Source: Oceanobacillus salinisoli
GTDB lineage: Bacteria > Bacillota > Bacilli > Bacillales > Amphibacillaceae
Length of the DNA: 64,000 nucleotides
Reading direction: 5' to 3'
Assembly (NCBI RefSeq): GCF_009733865.1
Contig: NZ_WOFB01000001.1
Location: 1-64,000, forward strand
A program made the translations under genes and the position numbers. Positions within the stretch are counted from its first letter, which is position 1, and every line of letters begins with the position of its first letter. The notes below the pieces were generated by a model. The model did no database searches. It was not told the origin of the DNA and saw only the letters and a list, made by a program, of their open reading frames with translations. Positions 37,078-45,247 of the stretch are shown here, piece after piece.

Positions 37078-37113
37078 CATCACGAAAGATTCAAATGGAA
37101 TGGGGGAGAAATC

Positions 37114-37956
37114 GTGAAAAAAAGTGTAGGACAGATGCTTGGAAAAGCGGGGATCCGAATTCCACTGATTTTATGGACTTTGGCTGTTTTATATCCAATT
37201 TTTTGGATGTTTCTCGGCTCCTTTAAATCCAATGCAGAAATATATCGGTCTCCGTGGGGCTTCCCGGAGGTATATAATCTACAAAACTATATCGATGCGT
37301 GGACAAACTATAATATTGGGACGAGTGTAATGAACAGTTTAATTGTTACGCTGGCGGGAACTGCCCTGACACTGGTACTTGCTATCCCGACTTCCTATGC
37401 AATTGAACGGATTAATTTTCGAGGAAGTCATTTTTTATTTATGCTCTACGTGTCTTCAATGATGATTCCAATGGTGCTTGGCTGGATTCCATTGTTTTTC
37501 ATGTTAATGGAACTGAACTTACTTGATAATATCTTCGGGCTTGCCATTGTGTATGCGGTTAGTCAACTGCCTTTTACTATCTTCATTTTAACTAGTTTTA
37601 TAAGTACCATACCCAGATCCCTTGAAGAAGCAGCAGCAATAGATGGGATGTCTCCCTATGGCGTGTTATGGAAAATTATTACCCCACTAAGTATGTCAGG
37701 GATTATTACAGTTACGATTATGAATGCCATTCAGTTCTGGAATGAATATTTTATGGCATTAATCTTTTTGCAAAGTAGTCAGAATTATACACTCGCATTA
37801 GCTATTGATTATATAAGTAATGAAGCACAATACACAAATGCATGGGGTACCTTATTTGCCGGCCTTGTGATTGCTACGGTTCCGGTTATTATTCTATATG
37901 CCATCTTCCAGCGCAGGATTGCCCAAGGAATGACAGAGGGAGCTATAAAGGGGTAA
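37114..37956 (+). CDS. Sugar ABC transporter permease 2 (MalG-like)
   Basis: A 280-residue CUT1 permease with six predicted helices and the EAA loop EEAAAIDGMSPYGVLWKIITP near residue 170-190. The start is GTG with AATGGGGGAG upstream. It closes the murQ-transporter transcription unit. It meets the minus-strand amidase-nagZ-namZ group at a convergent hairpin at 38.18 kb. Confidence 0.9.
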   Translation: MKKSVGQMLGKAGIRIPLILWTLAVLYPIFWMFLGSFKSNAEIYRSPWGFPEVYNLQNYIDAWTNYNIGTSVMNSLIVTLAGTALTLVLAIPTSYAIERINFRGSHFLFMLYVSSMMIPMVLGWIPLFFMLMELNLLDNIFGLAIVYAVSQLPFTIFILTSFISTIPRSLEEAAAIDGMSPYGVLWKIITPLSMSGIITVTIMNAIQFWNEYFMALIFLQSSQNYTLALAIDYISNEAQYTNAWGTLFAGLVIATVPVIILYAIFQRRIAQGMTEGAIKG

Positions 37957-37973
37957 TTTATGAATTAAAATTG

Positions 37974-38149
37974 AGCGGTAGTTAAAATGAATCGCACGAG
38001 TTCTCATACAAATCGAACGATCGCGAAGTCAAATCGCGCGAGGCCCCACACAAACCGAGCGACCGCAAGTCAAATCGGGCGAGCCCCCACGCAAACCAAG
38101 CGACAGCCAAGTCAAATCGCACGAGCTCCCTCCCAAATCGAGCGTCAGC
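37974..38149. repeat. AATCGCGCGAG / AAATCGAGCGA array (locus 4)
   Basis: Eight half-units at about 37990, 38010, 38031, 38052, 38072, 38093, 38114 and 38135, a mean step of 20.7 bp. Words alternate between AAATCGCGCGAG-like and AAACCGAGCGA-like. It is the reverse complement of the words at 2.7 and 3.9 kb. It is non-coding and sits after the permease gene. Confidence 0.85.
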
Positions 38150-38166
38150 CTTTTACTTAAAAGAAG

Positions 38167-38195
38167 AAATGACGCGAGCATTTCTCGCGTCATTT
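38167..38195. terminator. Bidirectional terminator between convergent mur gene groups
   Basis: A perfect 12-bp stem AAATGACGCGAG / CTCGCGTCATTT with loop CATTT. A/T flanks allow termination in both directions. Confidence 0.8.
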
Positions 38196-38230
38196 AAACG
38201 ATATATATCATGATTCAAAAGCCCAGGTTT

Positions 38231-39496
38231 CTAATAAATAAGATATTCTTTCCTCGCTTGTTTAAATTCATTTAGTTCATCTTTCCACTGATTTTGCATC
38301 TCTGTCACAGTGTCTCCGCTTTTAATCATCTCACGGATCCAGCCATTTCCAATCAAATTATCAAAGAAAGAGATTCCTGCACTGTTTTCTGCTCTGAACT
38401 CGAAGTCTTCCGGATACATGTCATGCAGTGTTTTGACGATATGAAGCCCTGTTTCTACAGGCCTGTAAGCTTTCTTGTTTGTTACATGAATTTGAATTCC
38501 ATGACTTAACGTTCCGCTATGTTTGGAAAAGGATGGAGTAAAGGAAGCTGCACGGAATGTGACTCCTGGCAGTTCCAATTCATTTAAGGCAGCTGCAAAT
38601 TCTGTGCTGTTTACAAACGGTGCTCCAATGAATTCAAATGGTTTGGTTGTCCCCCGGCCTTCTGATACATTCGTTCCCTCAATTAATGCTGCACCTGGGT
38701 AAACAATGGCTGTTTCAAGGGTTGGCATATTTGGTGACGGTAGCACAAATTCCAGTTTCGTATCGTCATAATACATATTACGATTCCAGCCCTTCATTTC
38801 GACTACCGTTAAATCTGCGGCAATTTCAAACTCCTCATTGAAAAGCTTAGCTAATTCGCCGACGGTCATTCCGTGACGAAGTGGAATCGGGTAATTACCT
38901 ACAAAAGAAGCATAGTCCGGGTCTAAAACAGGTCCTTCCACTTTTTGTCCACCTAGTGGATTAGGTCGGTCTAGTACAATAAATTCTTTTCCATTTTCCG
39001 CTGCAGCTTCCATTGCATAGGCCATCGTGTAAATATACGTATAGAAGCGAGTTCCTACATCCTGAATATCAAATAACAATACGTCAACATCCTCCAGCAT
39101 TTCTGGTGTTGGCTTTCTAGTTTGACCGTACAGGCTATACACTGGCAGTCCTGTTGTTTCGTCGTTGTAAAATTCCACATATTCACCTGCCTGTGCATCA
39201 CCGCGCACCCCATGCTCAGGACCGTAAAGCGCTGTTAGTTGGACATCCGGGTCGTTATGCAGAAGGTCAACAATACTATTTAATTCTTTATCGACTCCAG
39301 TAGGGTTGGTTATTAATCCAACGCGCTTTCCTTCAAGAAGATCCTTTTGTTCGTTCAGTAATACTTCGATACCAAGTTGAAATTCATTCTTTCCATTTTC
39401 TTTCCCTTTAGCTTCATCTTTATTAGCTAATACAGCTGTTAGGGAGCTTAAAATCAATATAAACGTGGTCAACAGGAATACCATCTTTTTCATCAT
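38231..39496 (-). CDS. namZ: Exo-beta-N-acetylmuramidase NamZ (DUF1343)
   Basis: A 421-residue exported protein of the DUF1343 family, homologous to Bacillus subtilis YbbC, now known as NamZ, which removes terminal MurNAc from peptidoglycan fragments. A signal peptide covers about residues 1-25 (MVFLLTTFILILSSLTAVLA core). Family stretches are GKRVGLITNPTGVD, LYGPEHGVRGDAQAGE, LFDIQDVGTRFYTYI and DRPNPLGG. The frame opens at a GTG two codons earlier, but GAGGAG is five bases before the ATG at 39496. It is last of three minus-strand genes, 16 bp after nagZ. Confidence 0.93.
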   Translation of the reverse strand: MMKKMVFLLTTFILILSSLTAVLANKDEAKGKENGKNEFQLGIEVLLNEQKDLLEGKRVGLITNPTGVDKELNSIVDLLHNDPDVQLTALYGPEHGVRGDAQAGEYVEFYNDETTGLPVYSLYGQTRKPTPEMLEDVDVLLFDIQDVGTRFYTYIYTMAYAMEAAAENGKEFIVLDRPNPLGGQKVEGPVLDPDYASFVGNYPIPLRHGMTVGELAKLFNEEFEIAADLTVVEMKGWNRNMYYDDTKLEFVLPSPNMPTLETAIVYPGAALIEGTNVSEGRGTTKPFEFIGAPFVNSTEFAAALNELELPGVTFRAASFTPSFSKHSGTLSHGIQIHVTNKKAYRPVETGLHIVKTLHDMYPEDFEFRAENSAGISFFDNLIGNGWIREMIKSGDTVTEMQNQWKDELNEFKQARKEYLIY

Positions 39497-39512
39497 CGAC
39501 ACTCCTCACCTT

Positions 39513-41591
39513 TTAATAAGACAATCCATATCCAAATTCGAATAAAATTTCCCCGTCTTGATCTGGTATAGTTACTGGTAATAAACCTGTTGGATTATTT
39601 TTACCGAAAAGAGTAGAAGCCGTTGCTTGAAAGCTTGCTTCTCTAAACCCATACTGTGCCAGATAGGCATCAATTTCCGGGTATGCCATCAAATCATATG
39701 GATTTCGTATACCTACTCCAATAACTGGTATGTTCATGTTGTCGATGACTTGATTTACCATTTGCATTTGCGGACTGCTTGGTGAACGGCCGCTGACGTT
39801 ATACGTATAGGACCCAATAATGACCGCATGTGCTTCTTCTTCCAAAAATTCCATCTGTTCCTCACTTAATGGTCCAGATGCTGTGATTAATTCTGTATTC
39901 TGATGATGTGCCTGGATCGAATCATAAAGGCTATTCGCATACGTATTCGCTATAACAACTATTTTTTCTTCAGGACTAACTTGGAGTGGAAGAACATCCT
40001 CATTTTTTACTAGTGTGATAGAGCGGTTGGCTGCCTCTGCTTCCACTTGCTTATGCGCTTGGGAACCGACAACCTGTTCTGCATTCGCAACAACTTTATC
40101 AATTGGTTTGGCATTTTCTGCTTTGATAATTCCACGCTCTACTTTTAACGTTAAAATCCGTTTAACCGATTCTTCTATTCGTGCTTCGGTAATTTCACCT
40201 GTTTCCACAGCTTCCAGTAAACCATCTGCCACTTCTTCCAGACCAATTGGCATTAGAATGACATCAGTTCCTGCATTTACAGCACGAATCACTGCATCGA
40301 CTGAACCGAAATGATCTGCAATGGCAGCCATATTTAAGGCATCGGTTATAATCACACCATTGTAACCCATTTCCTCACGCATTAATTCCGTTAGCACCTT
40401 ATAGGATAATGTTGCTGGCAAAGAAATTTCTGTACCATCCTTTTGGGAAGTCACTTTTGTATCATCGATTTTCGGGAATGTTACATGTGCCGTCATTATT
40501 GCGTCGATTCCTGCATCCATGGCTTGTTGGAATGGATATAATTCCACCTCCAACAGACGGTCTTTGTCATGTGGAACTTCCGGTAACCCCAGGTGCGAGT
40601 CAACATCTGTATCTCCATGGCCGGGGAAATGCTTAGCTGTTGCTGCAACACCTGTACTTTGCAACCCTTTTGTATAAGCGATTCCCAGCTCTGACACAAG
40701 TTCAGGTGATTCTCCGAAAGAACGTACACCAATGACGGGATTATCAGGATTGTTATTCACGTCCAGAACAGGTGCCAAATTCATATTAATTCCGAGTGCT
40801 TCAAGCTCCTCCCCAATGACTCTTCCTACATTTTCTGTCATTTCAGGAGAGCGTGTAGCTCCTAGTGCCATATTTCCTGGCATATCGGTTCCTGATTGCA
40901 GACGGGTCACAATCCCACCTTCCTGATCGATTGCCATCAGTAAACCATATTTTTCAGATGCTTCCTGATATGCTGCGACGAGGCGTGCGGTTTGTTCGGT
41001 TGTAACGACGTTTTCCCGGAAAAGAATAATACCTCCTAGATGGTATTCTTTAATTAACCTTTCAATTTCCGGAAGCATTTCTGTTACGTCTTCTCCGTCA
41101 TATGTTCTAAAATCAGGCATGAGCATCTGACCAATTTTTTCCTGTAAGGTCATGCCTTCCATTGCTTGGTCAATCACGTTATATCGCTCACCTTCCTGTT
41201 TCATAATCTGGTTCGTTGCATGTTTATGGTGAACCGCAATCTCATCACTGTACTCACCATCCGTTACTGTAATAAAGGAGCGTCCGTCCTGGCCGGTAAA
41301 TGTGACAACTCCATTTTCATCAACAGTAGCCACATTTTTATTTTTAGAATGCCAGGTCAGTTCTTCTGTTACTTCTTCAAAGTGACCATCTTCATATACA
41401 TGAAGGGCACTTAACTGGATTTGATCAACGTCTGTTTCCATCACGACTTCTGGAACATTTTGGAAAATAATTAAGTCTTTGACACTCGTGTTTTCTTCTG
41501 CATGAATGGTTGTTTTACTGAGGTTAAAGGAACTTAGGAGTAGAGCACCGATCGTAAATAAGATAAATGTTGATTTAAACGTACTTTTCAT
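39513..41591 (-). CDS. nagZ: Exported beta-N-acetylglucosaminidase NagZ with an N-terminal Ig-like domain
   Basis: A 692-residue exported GH3 enzyme that removes terminal GlcNAc from peptidoglycan fragments. A signal peptide (about 1-28) is followed by a BIG2-like Ig module (about 32-115; WHSKNKNVATVDENGVVTF). Then comes the GH3 barrel with AKHFPGHGDTDVDSH (catalytic Asp-His dyad of NagZ enzymes) and the nucleophile in GVIITDALNMAA. A C-terminal alpha/beta domain ends in FGKNNPTGLLPVTIP. The open frame extends into the upstream gene, but AGGAGG lies seven bases before the ATG at 41591. The extra Ig module makes it longer than B. subtilis NagZ as I remember it. Confidence 0.93.
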   Translation of the reverse strand: MKSTFKSTFILFTIGALLLSSFNLSKTTIHAEENTSVKDLIIFQNVPEVVMETDVDQIQLSALHVYEDGHFEEVTEELTWHSKNKNVATVDENGVVTFTGQDGRSFITVTDGEYSDEIAVHHKHATNQIMKQEGERYNVIDQAMEGMTLQEKIGQMLMPDFRTYDGEDVTEMLPEIERLIKEYHLGGIILFRENVVTTEQTARLVAAYQEASEKYGLLMAIDQEGGIVTRLQSGTDMPGNMALGATRSPEMTENVGRVIGEELEALGINMNLAPVLDVNNNPDNPVIGVRSFGESPELVSELGIAYTKGLQSTGVAATAKHFPGHGDTDVDSHLGLPEVPHDKDRLLEVELYPFQQAMDAGIDAIMTAHVTFPKIDDTKVTSQKDGTEISLPATLSYKVLTELMREEMGYNGVIITDALNMAAIADHFGSVDAVIRAVNAGTDVILMPIGLEEVADGLLEAVETGEITEARIEESVKRILTLKVERGIIKAENAKPIDKVVANAEQVVGSQAHKQVEAEAANRSITLVKNEDVLPLQVSPEEKIVVIANTYANSLYDSIQAHHQNTELITASGPLSEEQMEFLEEEAHAVIIGSYTYNVSGRSPSSPQMQMVNQVIDNMNIPVIGVGIRNPYDLMAYPEIDAYLAQYGFREASFQATASTLFGKNNPTGLLPVTIPDQDGEILFEFGYGLSY

Positions 41592-41610
41592 TTTCCATCC
41601 TCCTAAGATA

Positions 41611-43308
41611 TTAATCAGTTCGTTCTTCCCAGCCTTCAGAGACAAAGTCCAGTGGTGAATCAGATAAATGTATATTGGTGACATACCATCCTCGGCCATT
41701 CACCCCGCCATCTGTTTTGTAGCGGAAGCGGATGTGGGACGTACCAGCAGGTATAGTAAATTCTTCTCCCTGCCAATCCAGACTGCTTCCAGTATATCCA
41801 TTGGAAATTGCTTTCCAGTTCTCACCGTCACTGGATATTTCCACAAAACCATAGTCATATCCTTGTTCAATCCGGTACCATGTATCAAAGGATAAGGTTG
41901 CATCCTTTTCTGTTTTTACTTCAGCTGTTAATGTTCGGTTCAGCCCGTCTCCATATCCGGAAAACCATGCATCCTCTTTCTTTGGTGTAGAAACAGGTAT
42001 CGCATCTGCCACAAGCCTTGCAAATTGCTGCCTTAATGGATTGGTGGATACGGTTTCCCGTGTAGGATGGACACGATTTGTTAAAAGGATTGCGATGGTG
42101 TCATTGCTTTGGTTTATAACAATAGATGTTCCAGTATATCCAGTATGTCCGAGAGATGATGCTTCAGATAACCCATCCATGTACCAGCCCTGGGATAATT
42201 CCCAGCCTAATCCATGGTCATTCCCTGGAAATTCGGGAATTTGGTTTTCCGTTAGAAGCTTGACGGTTTCAGGCTGTAATAATTGTGTATTGCCATATTT
42301 TCCATTATTAATATACATATGTGCTAGAATGGCCAAGTCACTCGCCGTTGAGAATACGCCAGCATGACCGGCAACTCCATCTAAGGACCAGGCATTTTCA
42401 TCATGAACCTCTCCCCATACTAGTCCACGATTAGTCCATGGTTGGTACTCAGTAGCTGCGATTCTATGTTTTAATGATTCAGGTGGATTGTACATCGTTT
42501 CATTCATACCGAGTGGCTTCGTAATCTTTTCGTTAACAAATTCATCTAAGCTTTGTCCGGAAAGGCGTTCTACCAATGCACCTAGTGTAATCATATTCAA
42601 GTCACTATATGTGTAGGTAGTTCCAGGTTCATTATTTAAAGGATATTGAAAAACATATTGAAGTCGGTCTTCTCGGTTTTCCCCAATGGTGTATAGGGGA
42701 ACCCATGCGGTAAATCCTGAAGTATGCGTCATCAGCTGTCGAATCGTAACATCATCTTTCCCATTTTCGGCAAATTCAGGGATGTAATCTGCTACAGGGT
42801 CATCTAAATTAAATAAACCCTCTTCATATAAAATCATGGCAGCTGTTGTTGTAAATATTTTACTGATGGAGGCGAGATCAAATATCGTATCCTTGGACAT
42901 TTCAATTGGCTCTTCGGTCACATTTTCTGTGTCATCGTAGAGGTAGGAATGGCCATAACCCTCATGTTGTACAATGTGACCTCTTCTTGCTATGAAGGTG
43001 ACAGCACCTGGCATAGTCCCATTTTCAATAAACGATTCAATTACCGAATCTACCTCAAGCAAAGGTTCTTCTCTCATTCCTGCACCTCCAATTGATCCGG
43101 GATGTAACACGGGTGACGAGGGTGCCTGATTCCCCCATGAGAAAGCTGGATGAGATTGTAAAGTTACATTTTTCTTAGCTTGCAATTCAATGGAGGGTTC
43201 ATGTGAGTCGATGTCAGCATGGACAGAGATTGCCGGACTAAAAAGCATAGCAGAAGCTAGAAATACAGATAACGATGGATATAAAGACTTTTTTTCGTTT
43301 GCTTTCAT
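41611..43308 (-). CDS. amiE: Exported serine beta-lactamase-fold amidase/esterase (AmiE/YbbE-like) with a C-terminal sandwich domain
   Basis: A 565-residue exported protein. A signal peptide (about 1-32) and a linker lead to the beta-lactamase (class C / PBP4*-like) domain. Its SxxK is SISK in FDLASISKIFTTTAAM; YSD stands in the Y-x-N position, and HTG (GHTGYTG) replaces KTG. The last 110 residues form a separate beta-sandwich (SFDTWYRIEQGYDYGFVEIS...FRYKTDGG), like those of immune-inhibitor-A-type and MAM-like modules. In B. subtilis the homologue AmiE removes peptides from MurNAc, feeding NagZ and NamZ. The start is ATG at 43308 with AAAGGGGG upstream; the frame upstream is not used. It is first of three genes, 19 bp before nagZ. 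Confidence 0.86.
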   Translation of the reverse strand: MKANEKKSLYPSLSVFLASAMLFSPAISVHADIDSHEPSIELQAKKNVTLQSHPAFSWGNQAPSSPVLHPGSIGGAGMREEPLLEVDSVIESFIENGTMPGAVTFIARRGHIVQHEGYGHSYLYDDTENVTEEPIEMSKDTIFDLASISKIFTTTAAMILYEEGLFNLDDPVADYIPEFAENGKDDVTIRQLMTHTSGFTAWVPLYTIGENREDRLQYVFQYPLNNEPGTTYTYSDLNMITLGALVERLSGQSLDEFVNEKITKPLGMNETMYNPPESLKHRIAATEYQPWTNRGLVWGEVHDENAWSLDGVAGHAGVFSTASDLAILAHMYINNGKYGNTQLLQPETVKLLTENQIPEFPGNDHGLGWELSQGWYMDGLSEASSLGHTGYTGTSIVINQSNDTIAILLTNRVHPTRETVSTNPLRQQFARLVADAIPVSTPKKEDAWFSGYGDGLNRTLTAEVKTEKDATLSFDTWYRIEQGYDYGFVEISSDGENWKAISNGYTGSSLDWQGEEFTIPAGTSHIRFRYKTDGGVNGRGWYVTNIHLSDSPLDFVSEGWEERTD

Positions 43309-43325
43309 ATATTTCCCCCTTTTTA

Positions 43326-43445
43326 CACAGTAGGGAGTATAAAATTTTAGCAAATAGGCAAGGGTTTGACGTAGCTAAAATTTTAACGTCCCAAGTTATA
43401 AGAAAAACTTCCATTCGTGAGAGAATGAGTATTTTTCTAATTTCC
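43326..43445 (+). repeat. Hairpin repeat family 2, full copy
   Basis: AGTATAAAATTTTAGC pairs with GCTAAAATTTTA, and TAAGAAAAACTT with the TTTTTCTAA end. TTTGACGTAGC and AACGTCCCAAG lie between, as at 7.3 kb. It sits just upstream of amiE and in inverse reading sense to it. The following 43446-43800 is AT-rich with no convincing gene. Confidence 0.75.
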
Positions 43446-43833
43446 ACAGAACCATTAGTTGGAAAATATGGAATTCTATGAAAACTATTTGTGTACTATA
43501 AACATACAAATAAAAAGTAAAATTGTCTATCGAACGTTAGTCCAATATTTAAAAGAAAATTTCATAACCTATTACTTCTGTTGTAGGTACATAGACAGGA
43601 AATGCGTAAATAGTTTGACTATGGTTATTAGAAGGGTATTTCTAATATCCTTACACATTTGAAACTGGATAATTCCCCTAACATTTGTTACCTTTATGTG
43701 CTTACAATTCATAACCTTATTATTTTTTGAAACACAGTTATTTTGACCTATTAACAGTTAGAAAATTCATTCTAAAGCCACTTGAACAAATATTACATTC
43801 TCATTATCCTTATGTTACGGGGAGGAATATGAG

Positions 43834-44070
43834 TTGACACCAAAAATGCTGGAAGAACTGTTGGAGCTGATCACATTGTGGCTGGATGATATTAGAGATA
43901 TTCGAGTAAATGGCTATCATATAGATGAACTAATCAATCAACTGGAGCAAAGGGTAAACGATATTGGGACGAATATTACTGGGCTTGAAGAGAACGCTCA
44001 AAGCATCGATGAAAAATTATCTGAAGTATCAAAGCGTGCCATAAGTACGAAACAAAAAACAGTGATTTAA
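43834..44070 (+). CDS. Short coiled-coil protein
   Basis: A 78-residue protein starting at TTG with GGGGAGG eight bases upstream. It opens with a leucine-rich helix (MLEELLELITLWLDDIRDI) and continues as a coiled coil (DELINQLEQRVNDIGTNITGLEENAQSIDEKLSEV). There is no signal or membrane segment. It resembles the short coiled coils at 3413-3748 and 31192-31475 in style only. A terminator follows. The function is unknown to me. Confidence 0.65.
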   Translation: MTPKMLEELLELITLWLDDIRDIRVNGYHIDELINQLEQRVNDIGTNITGLEENAQSIDEKLSEVSKRAISTKQKTVI

Positions 44071-44086
44071 ATAGAGAGAATTTAAC

Positions 44087-44120
44087 AAGCGTGCAAAAGG
44101 CAGGCTTATTTTTTTTTTTT
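44087..44120 (+). terminator. Intrinsic terminator after the coiled-coil gene
   Basis: AAGC...GC / GC...GCTT stem with small mismatches, followed by a run of about 12 T. Confidence 0.6.
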
Positions 44121-44184
44121 CTAAATTTTGAAATCAAATTTGTTAATATAGAAATATAGACATACAGAAGATAGGGGGAATAAG

Positions 44185-45090
44185 ATGTCTGACCGAAGAA
44201 TGGTATCCATACTGCAAAAAAATAGGGGGATTGTATGGATACTTAATTTTACCATTACGATTCTATGGGGATATGCCTGGGTTTTAATGAAAGTGGCTTT
44301 GGAATATATGGGGCCTTTCACCTTTTCGACATTTCGGTTTAGTGTGGGGGCCATTACTTTGCTTATAGTAGTTTGGATATTAAAAATTGGGATTCCGCCA
44401 AAGCAGTATTGGAAACATTTATTTATAATTGGTATGTTGCAAACAGCAGTTGTTTTTCTATTGGTCATGTTTGCACTGAAATTTGTGGAGGCAGGTAAGT
44501 CGTCCGTACTTTTATATTCGATGCCCATGTGGGGCAGCATCCTAGCAGCAAAGTTTCTCGGGGAAAAGTTAACGGCAAGAAAGATGACAGGTTTAATAAT
44601 TGGAATGGCTGGTCTTTTTACCATTTTAGGTTGGGATCTATGGATTGGTCAGAATATCGAAATCATTATTGGCGAGATTCTCATCATTATTGCAGCTGTT
44701 TCCTGGGCAATATCCAATATTTATTATCGGCTCCATGCTCAGGATTTACCGCAAATTCAGGTTTCTGCATTCCAAATGGTATTTGGGGCAATCGGAATTA
44801 CCCTGGCAACATGTTTTATGGAATGGGGCGAACCGGTAGATTTAAACGTACATAGTATTTATTATATTTTATTCACAGGTGTGCTTGCATCGGCATTATG
44901 TTTTACCGTATGGTTTATGATTATGAGTTTAGTAGATATGGTTACCGCTACAATATCAACCCTACTTGTTCCCATTTTTGGGCTGCTGTTTAGCAGTATT
45001 TTACTGGATGAACAACTAACAATGAGTATTGTAATTGGTTCAGTATTTATTATTATCGGTATTGTTTTTGTACAAAAGAGAAATCCTTAG
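44185..45090 (+). CDS. EamA-family (drug/metabolite) transporter
   Basis: A 301-residue membrane protein with about ten helices in two EamA repeats (first from NFTITILWGYAWVLMKVALE, second from ILIIIAAVSWAISNIYYRL). Members export amino acids, metabolites or drugs; the substrate here is unknown. The start is ATG with a GGGGGAATAAG site. It is monocistronic and is followed directly by family-1 copy E. Confidence 0.85.
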   Translation: MSDRRMVSILQKNRGIVWILNFTITILWGYAWVLMKVALEYMGPFTFSTFRFSVGAITLLIVVWILKIGIPPKQYWKHLFIIGMLQTAVVFLLVMFALKFVEAGKSSVLLYSMPMWGSILAAKFLGEKLTARKMTGLIIGMAGLFTILGWDLWIGQNIEIIIGEILIIIAAVSWAISNIYYRLHAQDLPQIQVSAFQMVFGAIGITLATCFMEWGEPVDLNVHSIYYILFTGVLASALCFTVWFMIMSLVDMVTATISTLLVPIFGLLFSSILLDEQLTMSIVIGSVFIIIGIVFVQKRNP

Positions 45091-45106
45091 GCTACATAGG
45101 GGACAA

Positions 45107-45207
45107 TTTAACACGTGATTAACTGGCTGTAATACCCCCACTTCAAAAATTCGCGATACTTTTAGTAATGATAAGTGGGGGACTAGAGCCAGTACTCCTT
45201 GTTCTAC
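45107..45207 (+). mobile_element. TTTAT-bounded element (family 1), copy E, left half
   Basis: The left border has decayed to TTTAA. Stem 1 is perfect: ACTGGCT / AGCCAGT enclosing CCCCCACTT / AAGTGGGGG. It stops after AGTACTCCTTGTTC; stem 2 is missing. Confidence 0.7.
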
Positions 45208-45247
45208 ATTTCGAGTAATTTAAGGTAACGGTACGTGCTATCCATCC

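Noticed and set aside
43459-43662. 67-codon frame downstream of the family-2 copy
   Set aside because: No ribosome site and sequence looks like AT-rich spacer.
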